A DNA stretch of 64,000 nt. It comes from an uncultured Pseudomonadota bacterium. Its GTDB lineage: Bacteria > Pseudomonadota > Gammaproteobacteria > Burkholderiales > SG8-39. Every line of letters begins with the position of its first letter. Positions within the stretch are counted from its first letter, which is position 1. This document shows, one piece after another, positions 1 to 8,515 of the stretch. The translations under genes were made by a program, and so were the position numbers. Where the stretch lies: positions 62,001-126,000 of the forward strand of contig CAIXPL010000001.1 in NCBI GenBank assembly GCA_903921325.1, in the 5' to 3' direction. The notes beneath the pieces were generated by a model, which searched no databases, was not told the DNA's origin, and worked only from the letters and a program-made list of their open reading frames with translations.

Positions 1-1200
1 GCTGGTGCGTCCGTGATGCTCAGTCTGGCCATGGGCATGCGGCAAAGCCTGGGGCTGTTTCAGCCCTACATGGTTCATGACATCGGAATCACGCCGGCGC
101 AGTTTGCCCTCGCACTCGCGGTGCAAAACATCTTCTGGGGCATCACCCAACCGTTTGTCGGCATGTTTTCCGATCGGGTCGGCTCACGCTGGGTAGCGGT
201 GGCTGGTGTTGCGTTATATTGCCTCGGTCTGTATGTGAGCATGATTGCAGACAGTGCCGGTATGGTGATTTTTGGGTGCGGCCTGTGCATCGGTCTCGCC
301 TTGTCCTGTACGACATCAAACATGGCGATGACCGCCACCTCACTCGCCGTGGCCCCCGCCCGGCGCAGCGCGGCCATGGGGGCGGTATCGGCGATGGGCT
401 CGATCGGTCTGGTATTGGCCTCGCCTTTGGCGCAGACCCTCATCAGCAGCCATGGTTGGCAGGTCGCCATGATCGCCTTTATCGGTCTGGGTATCGTGAT
501 GTTGCCGGCGGCCTATTGTGCTGGTGCCGCTGACTCGATCGAACTGGAACGCAGTGCCGGTCCGGAGCAGTCAGTGACCCAGGCGATTGGTGAGGCGTTC
601 GCGCATTCGGGCTACGTCGTGATGTCGCTCGCGTTCTTTGTGTGCGGTCTGCAACTGGTTTTCCTGATCGTCCATTTGCCAACTTACCTGGCGATCTGCG
701 GAATGGACCCAATGGTCGGTTCGATGGCGCTTGCCCTGATTGGTCTGTTCAACGTGGCCGGATCGTATTTATTCGGCTGGTTGGGTGGCCTGTATTCAAA
801 GCGCCTGTTGCTGGGCGGTATCTACATTCTGCGTTCGCTCTGTATCTGGGCGTATTTCGTGTGGCCACCATCGCCCACGTCGACGCTCGTGTTTGCCGCC
901 GCCATGGGTACGTTGTGGCTTGGCGTGGCACCGCTCATTGGCGGGCTGGTGGTGCAACTGTTCGGCCTGCGCTACATGAATACGCTGCTTGGCATTGCAT
1001 TCTTCAGTCACCAGGTTGGTTCTTTCCTGGGTGCCTGGGGAGGCGGCGTGATCTATAGCGCTCTGGGGTCCTACGACCGCGCATGGCAATTCACCGTGCT
1101 GGTGGGCATTGCCTGCGGCGTGATGCAGATGCTGATGAATGTGCGGCCCACGGCACGCATTGCGGCCGCCAACCAGACTGCTCAACTGATGCCACAGTAG
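1..1200 (+). CDS. MFS transporter, N-terminus outside the window
   Basis: The frame is open from the first base, so the gene starts upstream; about 399 residues are visible. The sequence is strongly hydrophobic with roughly eleven to twelve membrane segments. The MFS loop 2-3 signature is seen as GMFSDRVGSRW near residue 60. The first visible residues (MGMRQSLGLF) resemble the end of TM1 in monocarboxylate/oxalate-type MFS carriers, so probably only some 15-25 residues are missing. It is an inner-membrane secondary carrier, most likely for an organic anion, but the substrate cannot be read. The last nine residues (NQTAQLMPQ) and the TAG stop lie inside the first unit of a 45-bp tandem repeat, and the stop is a CAG-to-TAG difference from the next unit. 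Confidence 0.9.
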   Translation, partial: AGASVMLSLAMGMRQSLGLFQPYMVHDIGITPAQFALALAVQNIFWGITQPFVGMFSDRVGSRWVAVAGVALYCLGLYVSMIADSAGMVIFGCGLCIGLALSCTTSNMAMTATSLAVAPARRSAAMGAVSAMGSIGLVLASPLAQTLISSHGWQVAMIAFIGLGIVMLPAAYCAGAADSIELERSAGPEQSVTQAIGEAFAHSGYVVMSLAFFVCGLQLVFLIVHLPTYLAICGMDPMVGSMALALIGLFNVAGSYLFGWLGGLYSKRLLLGGIYILRSLCIWAYFVWPPSPTSTLVFAAAMGTLWLGVAPLIGGLVVQLFGLRYMNTLLGIAFFSHQVGSFLGAWGGGVIYSALGSYDRAWQFTVLVGIACGVMQMLMNVRPTARIAAANQTAQLMPQ

Positions 1201-1343
1201 GGGAACGGCCGTCACCGACCAGACTGCTCAACTGATGCCACAGCAGGGCATTGCCGTCACCCATCAGACTGCTCAACAATGCCACAGCAGGGCATTGCCG
1301 TCACCCACCAGACTGCTCAACCCATCCGCCGGTAGGGCACTGC
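1172..1343. repeat. Tandem repeat, about 45-bp unit, 3.8 copies
   Basis: Units begin at 1172, 1218, 1263 and 1307 and are 46, 45 and 44 bp long; the fourth is partial and diverged. The shared core reads as CAGACTGCTCAAC, then GCCACAGCAGGGCATTGCCGTCACCC split over the unit. The first unit supplies the stop codon of the MFS gene. The remaining gap up to 1424 shows no gene. Confidence 0.85.
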
Positions 1344-1423
1344 TGCGGGCGCTGCTGCGGCCAGCCAGTCCGTGCGGCTCATTCACACACAGGGTGTTGT
1401 TGCCCGGGGTCACACGGTAAGGT

Positions 1424-2407
1424 TCATTCCACCGTAAGCCCCGCGTCCCTGACGCGCTGCTGCCAGCGCGGCGCTTCGCTTGCGATGAACTCACCGACCG
1501 CTGACGGGCTGGGACCATCGAAGGGTTCCAGTCCCGATGGAATCAGCCGGGCGCGCAGGGCGGCATCCTGCAGGGCAGTACGCACATCGGCGTTGATCCG
1601 GTTGACGATGTCCTTGCCAATCCCTTTCGGGCCGGTTACCGCGATCCAGGTGGCGACCTCAAAGCCGGGGATGCCCAGCTCCTTTAACGTCGGTGTATCG
1701 GGAATGATGCTTGAGCGCCGCTGACTGGTGATCGCCAGTACCTTGATCCGCCCTTCGCGAATGAAGGGGGCGGAGGCGCCCGGGTCAATGAAACCCAGCT
1801 GCACTTCGCCCGAGGCCACCGCAGCAGCGGCCTGCACGCCTCCCTTATAGGGTACATGGGTGAGGATCATGCCGTATTCGCGACGCAATTCGGCGACCAG
1901 GAAATGCCCGATTGAACCGCTACCGGCCGAGGCCGTGGAGAGCACTCCGGGATGGCTCTTGGCATAGTCAATCAAACCGGGAATGTCGCGCACCGGGAGT
2001 GACGGATTCAAGATGACGGCGACCGGCCCTTCGGCGACCAGGGCGATCGGCTCGAAGTCGCTCCACTGATAGCCCAGTGACTTGTACAAATAAGGGTTGG
2101 TCGTGATCGGTGCGTTGGTAGACACCATCAAGGTGTAACCATCGGCCGGCGCCTTGACTACCATCTGCGCCGCGACAGCGCCGGCAGCGCCGGGTCGATT
2201 ATCAATGACAATGGATTGTGACCAGGCCTCGGCCAGTTTCTGGCCGAGCAGTCGCGTGAAGATATCCACCGCGCCGCCAGCCACATGCGCGCAGACGAGA
2301 TGCACCGGTCGCACCGGGTAATCCAGTGCCAGAACCTGACCACACAGTCCAATTCCAAGGGCGGCTGTCAGGGCCGCTACAGCTCGGCGCAAGTAACGCA
2401 AATGCAC
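1424..2407 (-). CDS. Bug-family (TctC) periplasmic solute receptor
   Basis: A 327-residue protein with a signal peptide (about residues 1-27, ending in QVLA) followed by the Bug/TctC fold start YPVRPVHLV and the conserved NRPGAAGAVAAQMV segment. The family binds carboxylates or other small polar ligands in the periplasm and classically serves TctAB permeases. No tctA or tctB is in the window, as is usual for the expanded Bug families of Burkholderiales. The start is GTG at 2407, preceded by a GGAG Shine-Dalgarno. It stands alone, divergent from the dienelactone hydrolase gene at 2538. The ligand is unknown. Confidence 0.93.
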   Translation of the reverse strand: MHLRYLRRAVAALTAALGIGLCGQVLALDYPVRPVHLVCAHVAGGAVDIFTRLLGQKLAEAWSQSIVIDNRPGAAGAVAAQMVVKAPADGYTLMVSTNAPITTNPYLYKSLGYQWSDFEPIALVAEGPVAVILNPSLPVRDIPGLIDYAKSHPGVLSTASAGSGSIGHFLVAELRREYGMILTHVPYKGGVQAAAAVASGEVQLGFIDPGASAPFIREGRIKVLAITSQRRSSIIPDTPTLKELGIPGFEVATWIAVTGPKGIGKDIVNRINADVRTALQDAALRARLIPSGLEPFDGPSPSAVGEFIASEAPRWQQRVRDAGLTVE

Positions 2408-2537
2408 GGCAGTCTCCTCGTGGATGGTTCGACACGCTGGCCTGACCCGGTCTATGCGCCTTCAGCCAGGTTCAGCCAGCACCTCAGGCTGAGTATGTCG
2501 GTCGCGCCCGAGAGCGTCAATCCGCTAAGATACGCAC

Positions 2538-3320
2538 ATGGGTACGATGATCGAGTTAGTCGCCGCTGATGGGCATCACCTGCAGGGTTGGCATGCGCTG
2601 CCCGCGGGCAATGTGCGCGGCGGTCTGGTTGTTGTGCAGGAGGCGTTCGGTCTGAGTGCGTATGTGCGCTCGGTGGTTGAGCGTTTTGCTGCCCTCGGTT
2701 ATGCAACCACGGCGCCTGCCCTCTACGATCGCCAGCAATCGGGTGTTGCGCTTGATCACCACGATCCGCAGAGCCTTGCGCAGGGGCGTCAATTGCGCGC
2801 CGGATTGATTTGGCCAAAGGTGCTGCTCGATGTGGGGGCCGCGATTGACCAGCTGGTACACAGCGTGGGCCAGAGCCCAGGCGAGGGCGTGGACCAGATC
2901 TCTGTGCAGACCTCGGGGCAGACCTCGGGGCAGAGCCTTGAGCGGCCTTCTGCTGCGAGGGCGCACCAGACCGCGCGGGCGATGCGTGTCGGAATCGTTG
3001 GCTATTGCGTGGGCGGCTCGGTCGCCTGGCTGGCCGCGCAGTCGCTCTCGGTGAGTGCTGCGGTGGCCTACTACGGCCGTGACATTGTCGATTGGCTTGA
3101 GCCGGCCCCGGTGTGCCCAACGATGCTGCATTTTGGCGATCACGATCCCTTGATTCCCCTGGCTGATGTGGGGCGTATCAAGGCGCGCTATCCTGATATG
3201 CCGATCCATGTGTACCCGGTCGGGCATGGGTTTGACGGCGTGCGCGCCCCCGGCGATCAGGCTGCCGCACAATCGGCACTGGATCGCACGCTGTCATTTC
3301 TGCACGAACACGTCGGTTAA
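2538..3320 (+). CDS. Dienelactone hydrolase family protein
   Basis: A 260-residue cytosolic alpha/beta hydrolase. The nucleophile elbow GYCVGG places the catalytic Cys at residue 157. The acid is probably D203 in GDHDPLIP and the base H230 in VGHGF, which is the Cys-Asp-His set of dienelactone hydrolases. The family opens lactones formed during (chloro)aromatic ring cleavage, but many members have other ester substrates. Residues about 112-148 are a low-complexity, Gln/Ser/Gly-rich insertion just before the nucleophile strand, and the DNA there is a degenerate 12-bp repeat. It is followed 121 bp later by the SDR gene on the same strand. Confidence 0.85.
   Translation: MGTMIELVAADGHHLQGWHALPAGNVRGGLVVVQEAFGLSAYVRSVVERFAALGYATTAPALYDRQQSGVALDHHDPQSLAQGRQLRAGLIWPKVLLDVGAAIDQLVHSVGQSPGEGVDQISVQTSGQTSGQSLERPSAARAHQTARAMRVGIVGYCVGGSVAWLAAQSLSVSAAVAYYGRDIVDWLEPAPVCPTMLHFGDHDPLIPLADVGRIKARYPDMPIHVYPVGHGFDGVRAPGDQAAAQSALDRTLSFLHEHVG
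2895..2942 (+). repeat. In-frame 12-bp repeat inside the hydrolase gene
   Basis: Two perfect copies of CAGACCTCGGGG (2907-2930) are flanked by two degenerate copies. Each unit adds four residues of the type QTSG. The repeat lies in a surface insertion of the dienelactone hydrolase and would not shift the frame if the copy number changed. Confidence 0.75.
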
Positions 3321-3441
3321 ATGGGCGGTGTCGATTGATGTTGGCGCTGGAGCGCACAGTGCCGCGCGTGCCCGGGCGTGTCGATTGATCAGGTGCCATC
3401 GCTGCAAGAGTGCGATAACGGTTCAGAACGAGGAGACAGGC

Positions 3442-4236
3442 GTGGATTTGAAATTGAGGGGGCGCACGGCCCTGGTGACCGGTGCTTCGATGGGCATCGG
3501 CTTTGCGGTGGCACACGTGCTGGCCGAAGAGGGGTGCACATTGCATCTGGCGGCACGCAATGCGGCGCGACTGGAAGCCGCCGCCGAGCAGATTCGTTCA
3601 CACGCAGGCGTTGAGGTGACTGTGCATCCCTGTGACTTGTCGCAGACCGCGGCGGTCGAGGCGTTGTCGGTAGCGTGTTCCGACGTTGATATTCTGGTCA
3701 ACAATGCCGGTGGCATCCCGCGTGGGACGTTGCAGGAAATCGACGCAGCCACCTGGCGCCGGGCTTGGGACCTGAAGGTGTTTGGCTATATCGACTTAAG
3801 CCGCGCAATCATCGCCCGTATGTATGAACGCGGCAGTGGTGTGATCGTGAACGTCATCGGCGCTGCGGCCGAGCGTCTGGACCCCAATTACATTGCCGGC
3901 TGCACCGGCAACGCCGCACTCAACGCTTTCAGTACCTGTCTGGGGCAGGAGAGCATTTCGCGAGGGGTACGAGTGGTCGCGGTGAACCCGGGGCCGGTGA
4001 TGACCGATCGCTTCATGCAGGGCCTGCACTGGCGCGCCGAGAAGCGTTTTGGTGATCGTAGCCGGTGGCAGGAAATCCTCACTCGCGATATACCCATCGG
4101 ACGCGCCGGCACGCCTGAAGAAGTGGCTCATGCGGTGGCCTTTCTTGCCTCTGATCTGTCGTCGTATACCAGTGGAACGGGACTGCGCATTGACGCGGGA
4201 TTCAGCGGCAGCCTTAAAGTGAGACCGGGCGAATGA
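3442..4236 (+). CDS. SDR-family oxidoreductase with altered active site
   Basis: A 264-residue short-chain dehydrogenase/reductase-like protein. The cofactor motif TGASMGIG lies near the N-terminus and NNAGG follows at about residue 92. GTG at 3442 is chosen because AGGAG lies at 3431-3435 and the protein then begins directly before the first Rossmann strand; the frame is open further upstream but overlaps the hydrolase gene. The usual Ser and YxxxK residues are not in place: the region reads NVIGAAAE and NYIAGCTGNAAL, with Asn where Lys is expected. The next gene overlaps by 4 bp (ATGA), so SDR and crotonase are translationally coupled. Probably a redox step on a CoA ester or alcohol; the substrate is unknown. 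Confidence 0.88.
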   Translation: MDLKLRGRTALVTGASMGIGFAVAHVLAEEGCTLHLAARNAARLEAAAEQIRSHAGVEVTVHPCDLSQTAAVEALSVACSDVDILVNNAGGIPRGTLQEIDAATWRRAWDLKVFGYIDLSRAIIARMYERGSGVIVNVIGAAAERLDPNYIAGCTGNAALNAFSTCLGQESISRGVRVVAVNPGPVMTDRFMQGLHWRAEKRFGDRSRWQEILTRDIPIGRAGTPEEVAHAVAFLASDLSSYTSGTGLRIDAGFSGSLKVRPGE

Positions 4237-5015
4237 GCGCGTCAGGTGGTGAGATCCGCAGCGAGCGCGAAGGGGCTGTTGCAACCATCGTCATCGACCA
4301 TGTCGCCAAGCACAATGCCCTCAATCCGCCGATGTGGGCAGCGCTGGCGCAGGCCTTGAGTGAGGCCGATGCCGACCCCGCGGTTCGCGTCATCGTGCTC
4401 ACCGGTGCAGGCGATAAGGCCTTTGTGTCCGGTGCCGATATAGGTTCCTTTGGCGATCGGAGCGCGAAGGCGCCACCCATGCCGCTGGCCGATGCGCCGT
4501 ATATGTTGCCCACCTTGTGTGCAAAGCCAGTGATAGCCTCGGTAAGAGGCTACTGCATGGGGGGTGGTTTGGGCCTTGCGGCCGCCTGCGATCTGCGCTT
4601 GTGTGCCGACGATGCCATCTTCCGGATGCCTGCCGCGCGCCTCGGCGTAGGGTACAGCCAGGTCGGTTTGACCCGGCTCATGAGTCTGATCGGTGCGGGT
4701 AATACGCTCGATATCTTTTACTCCGCCGAGCGCTTCGGCGCGACCGAGGCGCTGCGCATGGGGCTGGTACAGCGCGTGGTGCCCGGCGCTGATCTCGCTA
4801 CCTACACGGCGGGCTATGCCGCTGCTGTCGCGAGCAACGCACCGCTTGCCATCACCGTGGCAAAGCGCACCGTGGTCGAATTGCTCAAGGTGCCGGCTGA
4901 GCGCGACTTCAGCGCGATTGACACGCTGCGTGCGGCCTGTGTGGCGAGCGAAGATTTCAAGGAAGGTCGGCAGGCGTTTCTTGAAAAGCGCCCGCCGCAG
5001 TTTCGCGGCCGCTAA
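4233..5015 (+). CDS. Crotonase-fold protein (enoyl-CoA hydratase/isomerase family)
   Basis: A 260-residue crotonase. The oxyanion-hole segments are GADIGSFGD (about residues 69-77) and GYCMGGGLGLA (about 107-117). At the position of the second catalytic Glu of classical hydratases (motif PE-x-x-LG) it has PAARLGVGY, a subfamily seen in crotonases that are not standard beta-oxidation hydratases. It acts in the cytosol on an acyl-CoA. It overlaps the preceding SDR gene by 4 bp, and the two probably process the same CoA intermediate. The exact reaction (hydration, isomerisation, ring opening or decarboxylation) cannot be decided. Confidence 0.88.
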   Translation: MSASGGEIRSEREGAVATIVIDHVAKHNALNPPMWAALAQALSEADADPAVRVIVLTGAGDKAFVSGADIGSFGDRSAKAPPMPLADAPYMLPTLCAKPVIASVRGYCMGGGLGLAAACDLRLCADDAIFRMPAARLGVGYSQVGLTRLMSLIGAGNTLDIFYSAERFGATEALRMGLVQRVVPGADLATYTAGYAAAVASNAPLAITVAKRTVVELLKVPAERDFSAIDTLRAACVASEDFKEGRQAFLEKRPPQFRGR

Positions 5016-5028
5016 TTCCTGGTTGGTC

Positions 5029-5056
5029 GCGGAGTGCAGGGCGCGGAGTGCAGGGC
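5029..5056. repeat. 14-bp direct duplication downstream of crotonase gene
   Basis: GCGGAGTGCAGGGC occurs twice head to tail between the convergent crotonase and K+ channel genes. No terminator-like hairpin with a T-run is seen in this 120-bp gap. Confidence 0.7.
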
Positions 5057-5135
5057 GCGAAGGCACGCGCGCTGCGATCCAATGATTGTGACGCGGTGGT
5101 GCCATCAGCACGCCGCTGGTTGCCCAGCGCGGGGA

Positions 5136-6035
5136 TCAGAGACCCTCGCTGCCGCTCGGTGGCGTCTTGATGATTTGATGGAAGCGGGTGAGATCGATCT
5201 CACGGTTGCCATCGGCGCCGACGTGCAGAATGTCGGCGAAACGCCCGTCAAAGGCAATGTCCTTGGACCGATACTGATGTCCGGCATGCAGGGTGGCTGC
5301 CATGGTCTCATCATGTCCGATGATGGAGACGACAATCGAGCATTCGCTATGCATCAACTGCTCGGTGGTAATTTGATGCAGCGGACTGTTGTGGTCAATG
5401 ATATGCATCAGTGTCCAGGTGAACGAGAACACCGGGCTGCTGTCTCGTTCCAGCACAAGATCATAGATGCGCAAAAATCGCTCGCCATCTTCGCTCGCTT
5501 CCTGGCGTAGAAATGACAGGGTTGCGCTCGCGTCGACGATGCGATTGAAGCGGGCGTTCGCCACGCGCAGCATCAGCATGCGTCTACCCTCAAATGTGCG
5601 GATGAGTGCGTGATTGCTGAACAGCAACCGTGCGGTCGGGCGTGAGAATCGGGCAAATACCATCCCGGTGGTCAGCGCTGCGCTCACCATACCGAGCAGG
5701 ATTTCAATGGACGCGACCACGTGACCAGCTACGGTAGCGGGCGACATCACCCCATAGCCAACGGTGGCCAGTGTTTCCACGCTAAAGAAAAAGTAGTCAA
5801 TAAAATCGCCCTGGGGGATGTTGTTGACACTCCCGGGCAATTGCCAATAGATGAGCGCAAATATCAGATTCAGCGCAAGGTAGGCAAGCAGCAAGGCGGA
5901 AAAGAATCTTGGCCAGGTGAGGGTGAGTACGAAGTGGTAGGGGTCGGCGAGGGCATGGTGGCGATGACGTCCTTCAAAAATGCGGGTATTGCCAACCCGT
6001 CGTGAGTGGGGGCGTGTATTGCGATGTGAATTCAT
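5136..6035 (-). CDS. KirBac-type inward-rectifier potassium channel
   Basis: A 299-residue inner-membrane channel. An amphipathic slide-helix region (DPYHFVLTLTWPRF, residues 31-44) is followed by TM1, a pore helix with the selectivity filter TVGYG (91-95), TM2, and a C-terminal cytoplasmic beta-rich domain with FEGRRMLMLRVANAR near its start. This order and length fit prokaryotic Kir channels. ATG at 6035 is preferred; an in-frame TTG at 6053 would add six residues and no clear ribosome site distinguishes them. It is transcribed alone, divergent from the FAD hydroxylase gene. The family passes K+ and is gated by lipid, pH or ligands. Confidence 0.92.
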   Translation of the reverse strand: MNSHRNTRPHSRRVGNTRIFEGRHRHHALADPYHFVLTLTWPRFFSALLLAYLALNLIFALIYWQLPGSVNNIPQGDFIDYFFFSVETLATVGYGVMSPATVAGHVVASIEILLGMVSAALTTGMVFARFSRPTARLLFSNHALIRTFEGRRMLMLRVANARFNRIVDASATLSFLRQEASEDGERFLRIYDLVLERDSSPVFSFTWTLMHIIDHNSPLHQITTEQLMHSECSIVVSIIGHDETMAATLHAGHQYRSKDIAFDGRFADILHVGADGNREIDLTRFHQIIKTPPSGSEGL

Positions 6036-6162
6036 GGGTGGTCGCGCCAACAATCAAAGACTGCGAGATCTTAGGCCTTGGTGCAGGGAACAGACAGTAA
6101 AATATCCAATGACCGGGTGAGCCGCGGGCCAGGCCGCGAACCGGAGCGCGAGGAGACGAGCC

Positions 6163-7920
6163 ATTAACACGATCAAGACCCAGGTGCTGGTGGTGGGCAG
6201 CGGCCCGGCGGGCGGCTCCGCCGCACTATTCCTGGCGCGGCATGGCATTGACACTGTGCTCGTCACCAAACACCCGTGGCTCGCCAACAGCCCACGTGCG
6301 CACATTACCAACCAGCGCACCATGGAAGTGATGCGCGATGTGGGTCTCGAGCAGACCTGTTATCAAAAGGCAAGTCCGCAATCGGCGATGTCCAACCGCA
6401 TCTGGGCAACGTCGCTCGCCGGGCCGGAGATCGGACGGATCCGCGCCTGGGGCACCCACCCCAGCCGGCAGGCGGATTACGATCTGGCGAGTCCTGCAAA
6501 AATTTGCGATCTGCCACAAAACCTGTTTGAGCCGATTCTGGTGAACGAGGCAGCGCGTCTCGGGGCCAGCATCCGCCTCGGACAGGAATTGGTCGATTTT
6601 ACCCAGGATGGTCAGGTGGTCATTGCGCGTGTGCGCGATCGCCGCCTCGATACGGAATACACCGTGCAAGCCGATTACATGATCGGTGCCGATGGTGCGC
6701 GCAGTCTGGTGGCCGAACGGCTCGGGCTGGAACTGCTCGGTCGACCCGGGTTGCGTACTGCATTCAGCGTGACCTTCCATGCCGACCTGGCCCATCTGGT
6801 GGCGCATCGCCCTGGCAGTCTGTTCACCTGCTATCAGCCCGGATTGGAGGAATGGGGTGGAGTGGGCACGTTTCGGATGGTTCGGCCGTGGAACGAATGG
6901 CTGCTTACCTTTTCCACACTGAATGCCGATGCGCAGCCCGATCTTGACCCAGAGCGGGTCTGCGCCCGGGTGAGCCGCCTGATCGGTGATCCCGCGGTCA
7001 GCGTGCGCCTCAAGAGCGTCACCCGCTGGATGGTCAATCATCTGGTGGCGAAAGACTATTCACGCGGCCGAGTGTTCTGTGCCGGGGATGCCGTTCACCG
7101 TCACCCGCCCAAGAATGGGCTGGGTTCGAACACCTCGATTCAGGATTCCTACAACCTGTGCTGGAAACTCGCCATGGTGCTCAAAGGGCAAGCGGGTGCC
7201 GGACTGCTCGACACCTATACCGTGGAGCGCCAGCCGGTAGGCAAGCGGGTGGTCGATCGCGCCATTGCAAGCTTTGGCGAAGACCTGGTTGTGACCGAGA
7301 CAATCGGTTTTACTCCGGGCCAGAGTCCGCAGGTGCGTCAGGCCGTTCTCGATGCCTTGTTTCTTGACACTGAGCAAGCGGCAGAAAAGCGCGCCATCTT
7401 GCGCACAATCTTTGAACAGAAGAACTCCACGGTCAACGCACTGGGCATGGAATTGAATCAGCAATATCAAGCGGGCGCGCTGGTCGATGATGGTATTGCG
7501 GAGTCGCCCTTTGAGCGCGATTTTGATCTTTACTATCACCCGACGGCTCGGCCCGGCGCACGCGTGCCGCATTGCTGGGTCGAGGGTGACCGGGCGCTGG
7601 TGTCCATCCATGATCTGTGTGGCGGCGGCCGCTTCGCGTTGATCACCGGATTAGGCGGCGATGGCTGGATAGAAGCAGCGGCGCAGGTGAACGAGCGTTT
7701 CGGCATTGATATCCGAGTGAGCCAGATCGGACCGCGATTGCCACTACGCGATGTGTACGGCGACTGGGCCCAGCTATCCGGCGTCCGCGAATCGGGCTGT
7801 GTGCTGGTGCGCCCCGATCTCCACGTGGGCTGGCGCGCCAGCTGCTGGCAATCACAATCCGCGCAGCAGCTCGCCGCCGTGTTTGGCCAGATATTGTCCC
7901 GCCCGTTGCAGGACCTATAA
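6163..7920 (+). CDS. FAD-dependent aromatic hydroxylase (TfdB/PheA class)
   Basis: A class A flavoprotein hydroxylase of about 585 residues. The FAD motif VVGSGPAGG lies near the N-terminus. The DG motif region IGADGARSLV is at about residue 185 and the GD motif FCAGDAVHRHPP near 305. A C-terminal thioredoxin-like domain is typical of phenol and 2,4-dichlorophenol monooxygenases. These enzymes use NAD(P)H and O2 to ortho-hydroxylate phenolic rings. The first ATG/GTG in frame is GTG 6184, which cuts into the FAD strand. ATT at 6163 sits 7 nt after AGGAG (6151-6155) and gives the natural start MNTIKTQVLVVGSG, so an ATT start is proposed. Its stop codon overlaps that of the convergent remnant downstream. 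Confidence 0.92.
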   Translation: MNTIKTQVLVVGSGPAGGSAALFLARHGIDTVLVTKHPWLANSPRAHITNQRTMEVMRDVGLEQTCYQKASPQSAMSNRIWATSLAGPEIGRIRAWGTHPSRQADYDLASPAKICDLPQNLFEPILVNEAARLGASIRLGQELVDFTQDGQVVIARVRDRRLDTEYTVQADYMIGADGARSLVAERLGLELLGRPGLRTAFSVTFHADLAHLVAHRPGSLFTCYQPGLEEWGGVGTFRMVRPWNEWLLTFSTLNADAQPDLDPERVCARVSRLIGDPAVSVRLKSVTRWMVNHLVAKDYSRGRVFCAGDAVHRHPPKNGLGSNTSIQDSYNLCWKLAMVLKGQAGAGLLDTYTVERQPVGKRVVDRAIASFGEDLVVTETIGFTPGQSPQVRQAVLDALFLDTEQAAEKRAILRTIFEQKNSTVNALGMELNQQYQAGALVDDGIAESPFERDFDLYYHPTARPGARVPHCWVEGDRALVSIHDLCGGGRFALITGLGGDGWIEAAAQVNERFGIDIRVSQIGPRLPLRDVYGDWAQLSGVRESGCVLVRPDLHVGWRASCWQSQSAQQLAAVFGQILSRPLQDL

Positions 7921-8403
7921 GCAGCAACCGAGCAGGCAGCGCAGCTCGGTGTTCAGCAATCGCTTCGGATGACCACCCAGACGTCCGAAACCGAACGCTG
8001 CAGTCAGATTATCGACCGCTATCAGGCTCATGGTGAGTCGACTGGTGGCGTCATGCCCGCGTTGTGGCACATCGGTCACCATGACCCCCGCGCGGGTGCA
8101 GGCGGCAAGGTCGATGCCGGTGGCACCCGGGACGATGCTGCATATGGCCCGCAGCATCGGTGCGGCGTGCAGGTCGGTAGCGTCAATGACCAGGGTTTCT
8201 GCGCTGATGAGGGCGGCTTTGTCGGCCAGATGTTCGCGCAGGGCAAAGCGCTCGCCATCACCATCGAGACACTGGACGGCAAAAAATCGCTCGAGGGCTT
8301 CGAGGATTGCGGGCTCGGCGCAGCCAAGGAAAAGGACGCTGTGGCGGCGCATTCCGGCCAGGCTGACCCGCGGTCGCACGTTTGTCGAGTGCGCCGCAGC
8401 CAT
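7915..8403 (-). pseudogene. 2-hydroxyacid dehydrogenase remnant lacking the NAD-binding domain
   Basis: An intact frame of 162 codons from ATG 8403; a longer frame to 8562 is possible but overlaps the LVIVD gene. Residues about 20-112 match the N-terminal half of GhrB-like D-2-hydroxyacid dehydrogenases (LRAICSIVPGATGIDLAAC, then AGVMVTDVP). Residues 113-155 match the extreme C-terminus (PQRGHDAT, AVDNLTAAFGFG, GHPKRLLNTE). The roughly 150-residue Rossmann domain between them, with GxGxxG and the catalytic Arg and Glu, is absent, and the catalytic His position after Pro is Gln. The join is near 8067 on the plus-strand numbering and keeps the frame. Probably an inactive deletion product. Whether it is expressed is unknown. 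Confidence 0.7.
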
Positions 8404-8515
8404 GGAATGATCCGTTCCGGTCGTGCCGCGCGCCCTCAGACTTGTCCCGGGCAGGCTCCCGCTCGCCAACGCGGGCGCGCGGTCTCGCTGCAGGTCTTGA
8501 GGCAAGGTACTCACC

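Noticed and set aside
3166-3441. N-terminal extension of the SDR protein
   Set aside because: It overlaps the hydrolase gene out of frame, has no family similarity, and a good Shine-Dalgarno supports GTG 3442.
7120-7145. tRNA-like GGTTCGAACACC string
   Set aside because: It lies inside the FAD hydroxylase gene and no cloverleaf can be folded around it.
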